From the NCBI GenBank assembly GCA_032718475.1, contig JAUCBJ010000412.1, forward strand, positions 37,414 to 101,413: 64,000 nt of DNA, read 5' to 3'. Both the position numbers and the translations under genes were made by a program. Positions 11,331-20,430 of the stretch are shown here, one piece after another. The DNA comes from Nemertoderma westbladi (Eukaryota > Xenacoelomorpha > Nemertodermatida > Nemertodermatidae). The stretch's first letter is position 1, and each line of letters begins with the position of its first letter. Below the pieces are notes generated by a model. The model was not told where the DNA came from and made no database searches. It worked only from the letters and a program-made list of their open reading frames with translations.

Positions 11331-11884
11331 ATAAAACACATACGCACTTTTATTGTTTATTTTTGCCTTTTCCAAAACAATACCTAAACGTTATAACGTT
11401 TATTGTTGTGGTTAGAAAGGCCGGCCCATGTAACCTGATCGTTTACATTATTATAAGAATCGGTAATAGGCTTGTCGGTAGTCGCTAGTCGGTCAGTCGG
11501 TGTAACATTTACAAACGCAGTTGTGTTAACATTTCAGTGGCCGACAGTTTACAGTCAGACAGTACTGCAGTAGGCGGTCAGGCGGTAGGCCTAAGCTATT
11601 CAGCTATTCTACAAACAGACATACCGCAGTACCGGCATACCGCTGTACCGGCTGACCGGTTGCCGGTACCTGGGTACTGGTACTGCAGTCAGGCAGTACT
11701 GTAGGCTATTTCAGTATTTGGTAGGTAAGGTTGTACGGTACCGGTTAATTTCACCGTTTATCTACTGACTCACTGATTTAGGATGATACAGTGATAGGGA
11801 GTAGGCCTACCCTATTCTATCAGTCTACAGGTCTATAGCTGTATACTGGTATAGGGAGGTAATTTTTATCCGCCAGTTCATTTA
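11331..11884. other. Non-coding, rich in ACCGGT/GGTACC palindromes
   Basis: No ORF. Words such as CGGTACC, ACCGGT and GTACTGCAGTA recur densely between about 11560 and 11750. Confidence 0.5.
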
Positions 11885-12025
11885 TTTGTAGTGCTGTTTG
11901 GGTAGTATTGGGCGCCGATTGGGTGCCGTTTGCTGGCTTGCAGTTTGGGTGCGTTTACGTGTCGTTTGGGTGCCGTTTGGGTGCCGTTTGGGCATTGGGT
12001 GCGTTTCAGTCTGTGCGTTTGGCTG
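11885..12025 (-). repeat. Inverted remnant of the 32-bp minisatellite motif
   Basis: Repeated GTGCCGTTTGGGTGCCGTTT is the reverse complement of the CCCAAACGGCA core of the array at 8831-11330, about 600 bp beyond its right end and in opposite orientation. The 71-codon plus-strand ORF here is a product of the repeat. Confidence 0.7.
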
Positions 12026-12979
12026 TTTGGGTAATTCAGTAATTAGTCACACGCACACCCATTTCACCATTTCCAGATTTCAGAACATGATTATCAGATT
12101 ATACAATTTCTGAATTTTATTTCAGTCCAACGGTTCTATCACTTTTGCGTAGGCCTACTGATCAGCTGATGGATGTTAGTGTATCATCCATCACAAGAGA
12201 CGTAACTTGAGAATTGTAGCCTATTATATCTTAATTTCATTTGTGCTATTTGTAAATACTGAAATATGTATTTATGTATGACAGTCTGACAGTTAGGGTA
12301 GGCAGTCGGGGAGAAGTTCAAATTTAGTTGAAATTTAAAAGTTTTTTTTTAAAATTCAACTTTAAAGTTGTAAATTCAACTCTAAAATGGCAGGCTGGCA
12401 GGAGGCCCAGAAGGCCCCCAAGTGCCAAGACGTGACAGATTTTAGGCCTATTGTTTTTATGGACAGATGACAGATGGATGTAAAACTATCTGCGCGTTCG
12501 CTTTCTACAGCCATTTTAAAAATGTTACTTTTTCCGAAAATTTCTTAAATAGGAAATATTTTTTGGACTTCCTATTTAGAGGTTTAACTTATTTCTTATT
12601 TAAAATATTTTATGTCTTGATTTTTCTTAATTAAGGAAAATGATGACTTGCCAGTTCAATTTAAGACGATGTTAAATGTAGTAAATAAAATACTAACAAA
12701 TTGCAAAATGATAGAGCAATATAGTAAATACTGAAATAAGTTAGTGTTATTGCTGTAGTCCTACTCGTGTTCGTGTAGGGCCTACCAGCCTACTTTCTGA
12801 CTGTACTGTAGGGTGTGTGATAAAAGCCTACAAGATACTAATGATATATAGCAGTAGAGCTGTATAGCATATAGGACTATCAGACTATGATATATGTCAA
12901 GGGGGAAATATATTTGCAGATTGCAGTCATTGTTGCTATTATCTGATTCTGATTATATACTACCGGCTGACCGGTATAT
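12026..12979. other. Non-coding stretch
   Basis: AT-rich with no coding signal on either strand. A short fold-back of TTCAACT/AGTTGAA words lies near 12315-12380. Confidence 0.4.
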
Positions 12980-13420
12980 ATATTATTGTAAAAATATTTT
13001 TCCATCAATAATGATTAATTATTGTAAAAATATTATTGCATAAATAATTATTAATTATTAAAAAAAATATTATTGCATAAATAATTATTAATTATTGTAA
13101 AAATAATATAGCATCACATCAATCTGTCAATAGTTAATAATTATTTTAAAATATTATTACAAAGCAGCAAAGAAATTATTAATTAAGCCTACTGGTATTG
13201 TAAAAATAATATTGCATGAATAATTATTAATCTGTTAATTATTACAAAAATATTATTGCTTGATGCATAATTAATCATTAGGCCTAATTCTGTAATTATT
13301 ATAAAATAACATTGCATTAATTATTATAAAAAGAATATTGCAGTATTGCATTAATAATTATTAAATATTTTAAAATATTATTAATCAATAATTATTACTG
13401 TAATAATTATTGTAAAAATA
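12980..13420. repeat. AT-rich ~35-bp tandem repeat
   Basis: Degenerate units built on AATTATTGTAAAAATATTAT plus GCATAAATAATTATT; about ten copies with indels. Confidence 0.75.
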
Positions 13421-14009
13421 TCCCTCTGTGTTGGAGGGATGTAGTTTTATATTCTGTATTATCTAAAAATGCAAACCATATAGCCTAGACAGGACAGGAT
13501 AAGTACGGGCAAGTAAGAGGTAAGGTAAGGACAAGAACTGTTGCGGTGCAGAACTCCTTTACAAATCGTGTTGTGCCTGTTTGGAACAATCGGTACGCTA
13601 TTGTGACTGGTGACTTCCCCATAATTTGTGCTTGTGATAATATCTCAAAGATTTATGTAAACCGCATTAAAAATTTAATACTGGAAAATATACGTAGTAG
13701 GCCTAGGCCTACTTAAAGCCGTAAGCAATATGCAGATATGACCATAACTACAGAACAGACTGACAGAACTAACTAAATGGCAATTAAATATCAATTATTG
13801 CCCGGCACATAATAAAATACTGAATTGAAAATTTATAATCCGGTTCCGATCAAAATGTTAGTTCCGCTCGTTCCTTACCCCCCCCCCCCCCCCTTATACC
13901 TTATTACCTATATACTTTTATACGTGTCATACAGTCATTCATCTACCTCATACATACATCAACATCATACACATGCATTGCAGCATTACATACCGCATAC
14001 GGATACATT
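13421..14009. other. Non-coding left flank of the inverted-repeat integrase element
   Basis: Contains a C tract at about 13879-13893 and CATACATC/ACATACCGC words. ACCGCATAC at 13992-14000 recurs just beyond the right end of the neighbouring element (about 16599). A 78-codon ORF over it is low complexity. Confidence 0.4.
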
Positions 14010-14140
14010 ACCGAACGTAATCAGGATCGAATGTAACATAGTTATTACGTATCGAACGTAACCGCAATTATGTTACATTGGATCCTATAACTATGTTACA
14101 TTCGATCTACAAAAAAAAGAACTAAGCTCGAATGTAACAT
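14010..14140 (+). repeat. Left terminal inverted repeat of the integrase element
   Basis: Pairs in inverted orientation with 16458-16589; contains three ATGTAACAT/ATGTTACAT words that may be subterminal integrase or transposase binding sites (inferred). Confidence 0.85.
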
Positions 14141-14215
14141 TGCCATTTACAGATTTAAAGGAGCAGGTTACAGAGGCGTGTTGGGGGAACCAAAACAATA
14201 AACGAAAGTTAACAC

Positions 14216-15709
14216 ATGTTACAATATTATGCAGGTTACGTTTATTTAAAGGCTGAATATAATTCAGAAACCAATAAGCAGATACTGAGACTCCTGCAAT
14301 GCTATGAGGATTCCGATAAGTATTTCCTGTTGTTGAGAAATCCACAGATGCGCTTAAGGGATCGTTTCTCTAGCACAATGATAGATGGGTTAATACGCGT
14401 TGGAGGAAGACTAACTAATGCTCCATTATCCTTTGACACTAAGTTTCCCATACTCATTAGAAATCTTGAAATACAAATCAAGATGATTGTAGATGTTCAC
14501 AGTAAGCTTTACCATGCTGGTAGAGAACGAGTTCTTAGCGAAATTCGAACTCGCTATTATTTTCATAAACCCCGTAGAGCTCTGAACCAAGTTCTTAGGA
14601 ACTGTATACCCTGTAGGAAAGCATTCAGTAGGCCTTTAACACAGCGAGAGGCAGAATTACCTAGGGAACGAGTAAGCTTCTACGAACCACCCTTCACAAA
14701 TACCGGTGTTGATTTATTTGGCCCTATTGAAGTATATCGTGCTAGGACTATAGTCAAGAGATGGTGTGTCATCTTTGTCTGTATGACTTGTAGAGCTATC
14801 CATCTCGATATGGTGAACGATCTATCTACCAACAGCTTCATACTGAGCTTACGCCGACAGATCGCTCGCTTTGGAACTAGTAACACGATGAGATCTGATA
14901 AGAGAACGAACTTCATTGGTGCCAACAATGAAATCAAGGCTTACGTCAAAGATTGGAACCAAAGACAGGTGGACGATCAGCTAAGGGTAACAGCTTCTAG
15001 CTGGACCTTCAACGCCGCCGACGCCCCTTGGTGGGGAGGAAGTTGGGAGAGATTAATCAGGAGCGTGAAGACCGCATTTCACTTTATAGTGCCGTGCCGC
15101 GCATATCTCACCGACGAACTTTTGCGGACGTTAATGGAGGAAATCGCCGCCTATCTCAACGAGAGACCGCTTATGCCAGTCTCATCGAGTCCCGACTCCC
15201 TAGAAGCGCTAACACCCGCGCATTTCCTACTGAAGAAACCTGTAGCCATGCTCCCACGATCGGAAATCACGGACGGAGACGAATACTGCCGACAAACTTG
15301 GCAACTTATGCAGTTGTTATCCCGTCGATTCGCTGACCATTTCGAAAAACATTATCTGCCTACGCTACAACTTCGAACAAAGTGGTTTGCGCAGCAAGAA
15401 AACGTCAGTGCCGGAGACATGGTCCTTATTGTGGAATCAGATCTTCCACGTAAGCGGTGGCAGACAGGTCGTATCATCGAGACTCACATCTCAGATGATG
15501 GTTTGGTGCGATCGGTAGAACTCGTCGTCATGCGACGTAACTTTAAGAAACCGGGAATTGTCTTTGAGACGCAGCAGCTCAATCGCCCAGTTGGTCGTTT
15601 ATGTTTACTGGAAAGAGACAGTGAACTCTCCGGAAACTATGGAAGGCAAGATACTCTTCCTACGACCACTTCCCTAATCCGACAAATATCTAGGGACTCC
15701 ATAACGTAA
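14216..15709 (+). CDS. Integrase of BEL/Pao lineage, complete ORF (497 aa)
   Basis: Residues about 60-85 carry LIRVGGRL, a block normally found just before the integrase in BEL/Pao pol. An H2C2 zinc-binding domain follows (HSKLYHAGRERV then CIPC, about 95-133). The integrase core has D166 (GVDLFGP), D228 (RSDKRTNF) and E278 (GGSWERL), the D-D-E set that coordinates metal for strand transfer. The D-to-E gap equals that in the 2-1084 copy. RSDKRTNF replaces the usual SDNGTNF. The end is a DUF5641-like domain (GDMVLIVE, LNRPVGRLCLLE). The frame has no stops, which suggests recent function. Upstream pol domains are absent and the first in-frame ATG lies ~75 bp inside the left inverted repeat. It would mobilise the surrounding element; that is inferred from the layout. 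Confidence 0.85.
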   Translation: MLQYYAGYVYLKAEYNSETNKQILRLLQCYEDSDKYFLLLRNPQMRLRDRFSSTMIDGLIRVGGRLTNAPLSFDTKFPILIRNLEIQIKMIVDVHSKLYHAGRERVLSEIRTRYYFHKPRRALNQVLRNCIPCRKAFSRPLTQREAELPRERVSFYEPPFTNTGVDLFGPIEVYRARTIVKRWCVIFVCMTCRAIHLDMVNDLSTNSFILSLRRQIARFGTSNTMRSDKRTNFIGANNEIKAYVKDWNQRQVDDQLRVTASSWTFNAADAPWWGGSWERLIRSVKTAFHFIVPCRAYLTDELLRTLMEEIAAYLNERPLMPVSSSPDSLEALTPAHFLLKKPVAMLPRSEITDGDEYCRQTWQLMQLLSRRFADHFEKHYLPTLQLRTKWFAQQENVSAGDMVLIVESDLPRKRWQTGRIIETHISDDGLVRSVELVVMRRNFKKPGIVFETQQLNRPVGRLCLLERDSELSGNYGRQDTLPTTTSLIRQISRDSIT

Positions 15710-15712
15710 TAA

Positions 15713-16457
15713 CATATGGAGTGGGCGTGTGACTATATCATTTTATATTTGTTTTTATTTTTATATTTATGTATGTATTATTATGTACTTTTATTATAAT
15801 CGTTTTCTTTAATTTTATTTAGTAGAATGTTATTTTAGCGATTATCTAGTAGATTAGTGCAATATATATTAGTCTTATTACTTAATTACTTATATTATAT
15901 ATATTTAGTGCGACGGCGAGAAATAATCCTTTTTCTCTTTCCTTACTGTTCGTATTACATTATAAATACGTGACTACAGTAAGATGAAATATCCGTACTT
16001 ATTAAAGTACAATAAAGCTCCTACTATACTCAAGTATTATTGGTAAGTAGAGTATTAGGAATGCAAAGTTCAGATCCTCGTGTCTCAGCTAAACCAAGCT
16101 CTGGGTAGACCTTGGAAACGACTTGCCTCTTCACACTGACATTGCTTCGTGCGATATTGCTCCTCTACCTTATATTAAATAATACATATAGTAGCGTGAT
16201 GTCCCCTTAACAGTAGCGTAAAACGCAAAATAAATCTGTTGAACCCTTTGACCATCTGCAATTCTAGTCGATTAAGATATCGCGGCACCCACCGATATAC
16301 TTGAAAGACAAAATTCTAGAATCAATGGTTAACGTCCCCAGACAAGTTCTGGAATAAACCGGTGCCCATCTTAAATATTAACTATTAATATTTATAAAAT
16401 ATGTCAAACAAATACAATAGAGTAAATACTTACAACTGAAACAACTGAAATAAATGT
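15713..16457. other. Non-coding 3' part of the integrase element
   Basis: AT-rich, no ORF. AATAAAG at about 16010 could serve as a poly(A) signal. Confidence 0.4.
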
Positions 16458-16589
16458 ATGTTACATTCGGGCTTAGTAGCCTAATTTGTAGATCGAATGT
16501 AACATAGTTAGTTATAGGATCCAATACATAATTGAGGTTACGTTCAATTCGTAAAAACTATGTTACATTCGATCCTGATTACGTTCGGT
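16458..16589 (-). repeat. Right terminal inverted repeat of the integrase element
   Basis: Reverse complement of 14010-14140, about 90% matching by eye, identical over the outer 34 bp. Confidence 0.85.
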
Positions 16590-16913
16590 CTGTCACCCAC
16601 CGCATACTGGTATAGGCCTACAATATTACATACCGTATTACAAATAGACAGTACATTTTACAATACCATTCGGATGTCTTGTCTATTTCCGTGAATAGGG
16701 TATAGGGCCTTCGCCGTCACTTTGATAAACATAACATAAGTATTGAAGTTAGTCAGTGTATTCCTCTGTTAGCTACTACTGCCAGACTGCTACGTGGTGC
16801 TACGTACGTCCTCAGTTATTTCCAGGTTAGTTTGTGTATATGCGAATTCGCCATCAGTGCGTCACTTAATATTAAAGTTACATTGGACAAGGACTCGATA
16901 TAAAACAAATAAT

Positions 16914-17729
16914 ATGCTTAGGTATATGAACAAAAAAGATGGGAAAGAGGCGAAGGTATTTAATAATGTAACAGAGGGGTTGAAGCATTTATATGACACC
17001 AGAATTTATCCTCTAGAAGAGCACTATAAGTTCAATGAGTTCCATTCTCCCTTTCTTTCCGACTCAGACTTCACGGCTAAACCGATGGTACTCGTCGTAG
17101 GTCAATATTCAACCGGGAAGACCACATTCCTCCATTACCTATTGGAGGAAAAGATCCCACACTCTAAAATCGGTCCGGAGATGACGACGGATAAATTCCA
17201 CGCGATTCAATTCGGTGAACACGAAGGCCACATCCCAGGGAACGCGTTGGTACACGATAAGAAACGACCGTTCGCGAGTTTATCTCTGTACGGGAACTCC
17301 TTCCTTAACCGGTTCCACTGCACTGTCATGCCTAACCAGGTGCTCGAGTCTATCAGTCTGGTAGATTCGCCCGGGATCCTATCGGGAGAGGAGCAGCGTC
17401 TCGATCGCGGATACGATTTCACCGCGGTCCTCACCTGGTTCGCACACCGCGTCGACCGCATTATTCTACTGTTCGACGCTCACAAACTCGATATCTCCGA
17501 CGAGTTCAGGCGGGCGATCCAGGCCTTGAAGGGCAACGACGATAAGATCAGGATCGTGCTTAACAAAGCTGATCGCGTCGACGATCAGGAGCTCATGCGG
17601 GTTTACGGGGCGTTGATGTGGTCGTTAGGGAAGGTAATAAACACGCCGGAGGTTGCTAGGGTATACATCGGTTCCTACTGGGACCATCCTTTGCACATAG
17701 ACACCAACAGGAAGCTGTTTGAGAAGGAG
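16914..17729 (+). CDS. EHD: EHD family membrane-remodelling ATPase, exon 1 (272 codons)
   Basis: EHD proteins are dynamin-like ATPases that coat and tubulate endosomal membranes and drive endocytic recycling. This exon encodes the N-terminal helical part (EGLKHLYDTRIYPLEEHYKF) and the nucleotide-binding domain: P-loop GQYSTGKTT (about residues 62-70), LVDSPG switch (about 148-153), NKAD base-recognition motif (about 216-219), and the highly conserved LLFDAHKLDISDEF and RVYGALMWSLGKVINTPE blocks. ATG 16914 gives a start like known EHDs; a second ATG at 16926 is possible. The frame open further upstream has no ATG. The exon ends GAG|GTCAGT in phase 0, exactly where the following sequence stops resembling the family. 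Exons 1 and 2 give 538 aa, close to the ~535 aa usual for the family. It is not possible to say which vertebrate EHD1-4 it matches best. Confidence 0.97.
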
Positions 17730-17998
17730 GTCAGTCTAATAACTAACATTAAACGTTTATCCTGGAGCCTATTTTAGTTGTTTATTTATGTAGCTGGCTG
17801 ACTGTTAAACTATTAATGGTTTACTAATAGTAACAACAACTACAAATATTTTTTCACGTACCGGTACCGGTAGCTTTTGAGAGTAGATATGATAGGCCTA
17901 TTAATTTCTCCTACACTAGACCAAGCGCAAGCGGCAGCTTTGTCTAGGGGTCAGGAGGAAATGGGAACTAGAGCAAATTGGGAAGCAGAGGAAGCAAA

Positions 17999-18058
17999 GA
18001 CACCCTGGGACCCTGGTTATATTGGATGGGAATACCGTATAGTACATATTTATTCGGT
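17999..18058 (+). repeat. 60-bp direct repeat, copy 1
   Basis: Matches 20744-20803 over 60 bp with one mismatch, including TGGATGGGAATACCGTATAG. One copy is in the EHD intron, the other 3' of the gene. Confidence 0.9.
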
Positions 18059-18479
18059 GGAAGATCTCCCATAGTGGTGAGCAGACATTCCTTAATGAGC
18101 CTACAATATTCCTCCATTTATTTATTAATCAGTGTTAAATACCTCTTATTTATTGCTACCTTTTTATTAGGTATATAATCAAATCATTGATTAAACTGGG
18201 ACCAGTAAGTAAGAGTTAACTAGTTACTAGGAAATAGTGCCATTACTACCCCGGTAACACTCAGACCGAGTATGAGTGTTTCCGTTGATTTTTATCTAGT
18301 CGCTCTGCAGTTCGTTTTTCCGATTGAAAGATGAAAGATGACGTTGTGACTTGTAAGGATCCCAAATATATACTAAAATTTAAATTTTAGCTGTAAATGT
18401 TACAAGCTTGGTGGGACTACTGAGACACCACTAATGCTGTACCTATAGTGTCTGGAGCTGGTTCATTGTATTTGACTCA

Positions 18480-18690
18480 ATGGACTAGGCAGTTTTATTC
18501 TACATCCCTAATGTGACTTCCAAACCCTGAACACTTCCAATGGTGCCCATGTCTCCCCCTTACGTTTACGAAGGTCTTCACTTGACTTCATCATCCATGA
18601 TGCCAAGTGGCAGAAGTCATCCACGTGCTCAAGCACACCACCCGTAGATCTTATGCTCATACGATCAAAGTTGAAGAAGAAGAACATCAC
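18480..18690 (-). pseudogene. LINE fragment (region after the reverse transcriptase)
   Basis: The reverse strand encodes LEHVDDFCHLASWMMKSSED followed by LRKRKGETWAPLEVFRVWKS. This recalls the DDFxYLGSWMxSSExDxxxRKxxAW region common in animal LINE pol proteins. A stop follows at once, so it is a dead fragment. It appears related to the piece at 37868-38150. Confidence 0.6.
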
Positions 18691-19297
18691 AACCCCCTGT
18701 TAGTCAGTATGTCGGTACATTCAATTATCACGAAGAAGAAGAAGACTGGCTAAATAATGAAAGCAATAAATACAATTCAGACGCACCCACTGTGGAGGAG
18801 GGAGGTGAAACTATGTCTGTTTCTAATTTCATGCAATCTAATCTTATTGCGATTTTTTTTACAAGATCCTGTCACTACCCCCAATCACCTTTTGCGATTT
18901 TATCTATAATTAATTATAAATTTTTGATTTTCCGATATGGGATGTATCTTAAAAGCACTTACCGTCTCTAATTCAATAAATAGTCAGTGCACCCTGGGAT
19001 GAGGCTTAAGGCAGGGATTTTATTTAGACCTAAATTTGTGCTTGTTAGAGAATGATTGAAGAGATTATGTGTCTAACTTCCCTCTCAATGTAATATGATT
19101 TTTAGGTACATTAAACTCCATATCACCTTTACTGTCTACAGTATGAGTGTCGGCAGTATGAATGTTTGTGTTTAGATATACTTGGTGTTGGTGTGGGTTG
19201 CCTGTAGTTAAATTACGGTGAGGATTAGCCTAGATAATCTTGTCTGAGATGTGGTGTATTTAATTATCACTAATGTATATATGCACACGAAAAAAAA

Positions 19298-19542
19298 GGG
19301 GGGGGGGGGGGGGGGGCACAATTCACATCTTGGCGAATTCATATCTCGCATCAATGTTATTCTCTCAATTTAGGGAAAGGAGTAGTTAGCAGTTTACCGT
19401 AATTCTAACCAAAACAATAAAGGAATCCCAACAGATAAGGTTTTATTTTTGGGAGTAATCAACTGTTATTTGCATAGAATTTCCCTTGGAGTGTGGTGAA
19501 TTTATATTGTGTCGAAATCCCCCCCCCCCCCCCCCCCCCCCC
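19298..19542 (+). mobile_element. G/C-tract MITE, copy A (in EHD intron)
   Basis: Starts with a run of 19 G and ends with a run of 24 C; the interior matches copies at 24457-24701 and 59804-60047 (CTTGGCGAATT, TTTAGGGAAAGGAG, AACCAAAACAATAAA, GTTTTATTTTTGGGAGTAAT, TTTCCCTTGGAG). No coding capacity. This is the most diverged copy. Confidence 0.85.
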
Positions 19543-19629
19543 TTATCTGATGTACACAATGTCTGTGTGTCAATCTATCCTAGTTTACAGTTTCACAGAG
19601 TTTTAAATGGATTATTATTATTATTTTAG

Positions 19630-20430
19630 AGAACTGATCTGTTTGACGATCTTAAAAGCCTCCCTAAGAACGCGGCGGTTCGGAAACTAAACGATCTTAT
19701 TAAACGCTCTCGTCTCGCCATCGTCCACGCGCACATCATCAGCAGCCTCAGGAACGATATGCCGTCGATGTGGGGCAAAGAGAAAGCCAAACAGAACCTC
19801 ATTGATAAATTACACGAGACCTTCTTTCGGATCCAGAAAGAAACCAACGTTTCTGCCGGTGACTTTCCCGACATCCATCAGATGCGCGAGAAACTAAAGG
19901 ACTACGACTTCAGCAAGTTCCACCACATGAACCAGAAGCTCGTCAACCGAGTTCACGACATGTTGAGCTCGGAGATCTCTCAGCTGATGGCGTTGATACA
20001 GTCGGAAGAGCAGCAGTCGACACCGCAGGAGCGCCGGGTGCGGGGTGGGGCGTTCGAGGGCGAGGAGGACTCGCCCTTTGCCGCGGGCTACGGGGAGGGT
20101 ACGGGAGCGGGTCTGGGGGAACAGCGGTGGATCGTTGAGGACAATATGAACAACTACGAGCGGTTGTTCGACAGTCTGGGCCCGATAGACGGACGGGTCA
20201 GTGGCGCCGCCGCCAAGAAGGAGATGTTGAAGTCGAAACTCCCCAACACTCTCCTCGGGAGGATCTGGAAACTCTCGGATATCGACCGGGATGGTATGCT
20301 CGATCTGGAGGAGTTTGGATTGGCTATGCATCTCATTAACGTAAAGTTGGAAGGACATGATCTCCCTTCTTATGATAAACTACCGGGCCATTTAATTCCG
20401 CCAAGTAAACGAGGTTTCATAAATGATTGA
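19630..20430 (+). CDS. EHD: EHD family membrane-remodelling ATPase, exon 2 (266 codons plus stop)
   Basis: Continues exon 1 in phase 0. It encodes the second helical part (DLFDDLKSLPKNAAVRKLND, KRSRLAIVHAHIISSL, GDFPDIHQMREKL) and the linker GGAFEGEEDSPFAAGYGEG. The C-terminal EH domain follows (about residues 440-538), with KKEMLKSKLPNTLLGRIWKL and the EF-hand loop DIDRDGMLDLEE (about 488-499). That loop keeps Asp at positions 1, 3, 5 and 9 and Glu at 12, so calcium binding is likely retained. EH domains bind NPF peptides in partners of the recycling machinery. It ends PPSKRGFIND then TGA. The exon is GC-richer than its surroundings. Confidence 0.97.
   Translation, partial: RTDLFDDLKSLPKNAAVRKLNDLIKRSRLAIVHAHIISSLRNDMPSMWGKEKAKQNLIDKLHETFFRIQKETNVSAGDFPDIHQMREKLKDYDFSKFHHMNQKLVNRVHDMLSSEISQLMALIQSEEQQSTPQERRVRGGAFEGEEDSPFAAGYGEGTGAGLGEQRWIVEDNMNNYERLFDSLGPIDGRVSGAAAKKEMLKSKLPNTLLGRIWKLSDIDRDGMLDLEEFGLAMHLINVKLEGHDLPSYDKLPGHLIPPSKRGFIND

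Larger units (their letters stand above)
14010..16589 (+). mobile_element. 2.58-kb terminal-inverted-repeat element carrying a BEL/Pao-lineage integrase
   Basis: Left (14010-14140) and right (16458-16589) ends are inverted copies of about 130 bp. The outer 34 bp are identical, beginning ACCGAACGTAATCAGGATCG; the rest matches at roughly nine positions in ten with short indels. Within each end ATGTTACATTCGATC-type words repeat in both orientations. Between them lies one intact ORF coding only the integrase module, with no protease, reverse transcriptase or RNase H. That is the layout of a cut-and-paste DNA transposon rather than an LTR element. No clean target duplication could be read. A fragment of the CCAAAACAATAAA repeat family (about 14158-14202) sits between the left end and the ORF. 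Confidence 0.75.
17730..19629 (+). other. Single intron of the EHD gene
   Basis: Donor GTCAGT at 17730 and acceptor TTATTTTAG ending at 19629; both sides are phase 0 and rejoin the conserved protein. The 1.9-kb intron holds one half of a 60-bp direct repeat (17999-18058), a reverse-strand LINE fragment (18480-18690) and a G/C-tract MITE (19298-19542). Confidence 0.95.

Noticed and set aside
16794-16913. 40-residue N-terminal extension of the EHD ORF
   Set aside because: It starts at a GTG, has no ATG and does not resemble EHD proteins; the family start fits ATG 16914.
17877-18178. Two short ORFs in the EHD intron
   Set aside because: They overlap the 60-bp repeat, lie between well-supported splice sites and have no domain.
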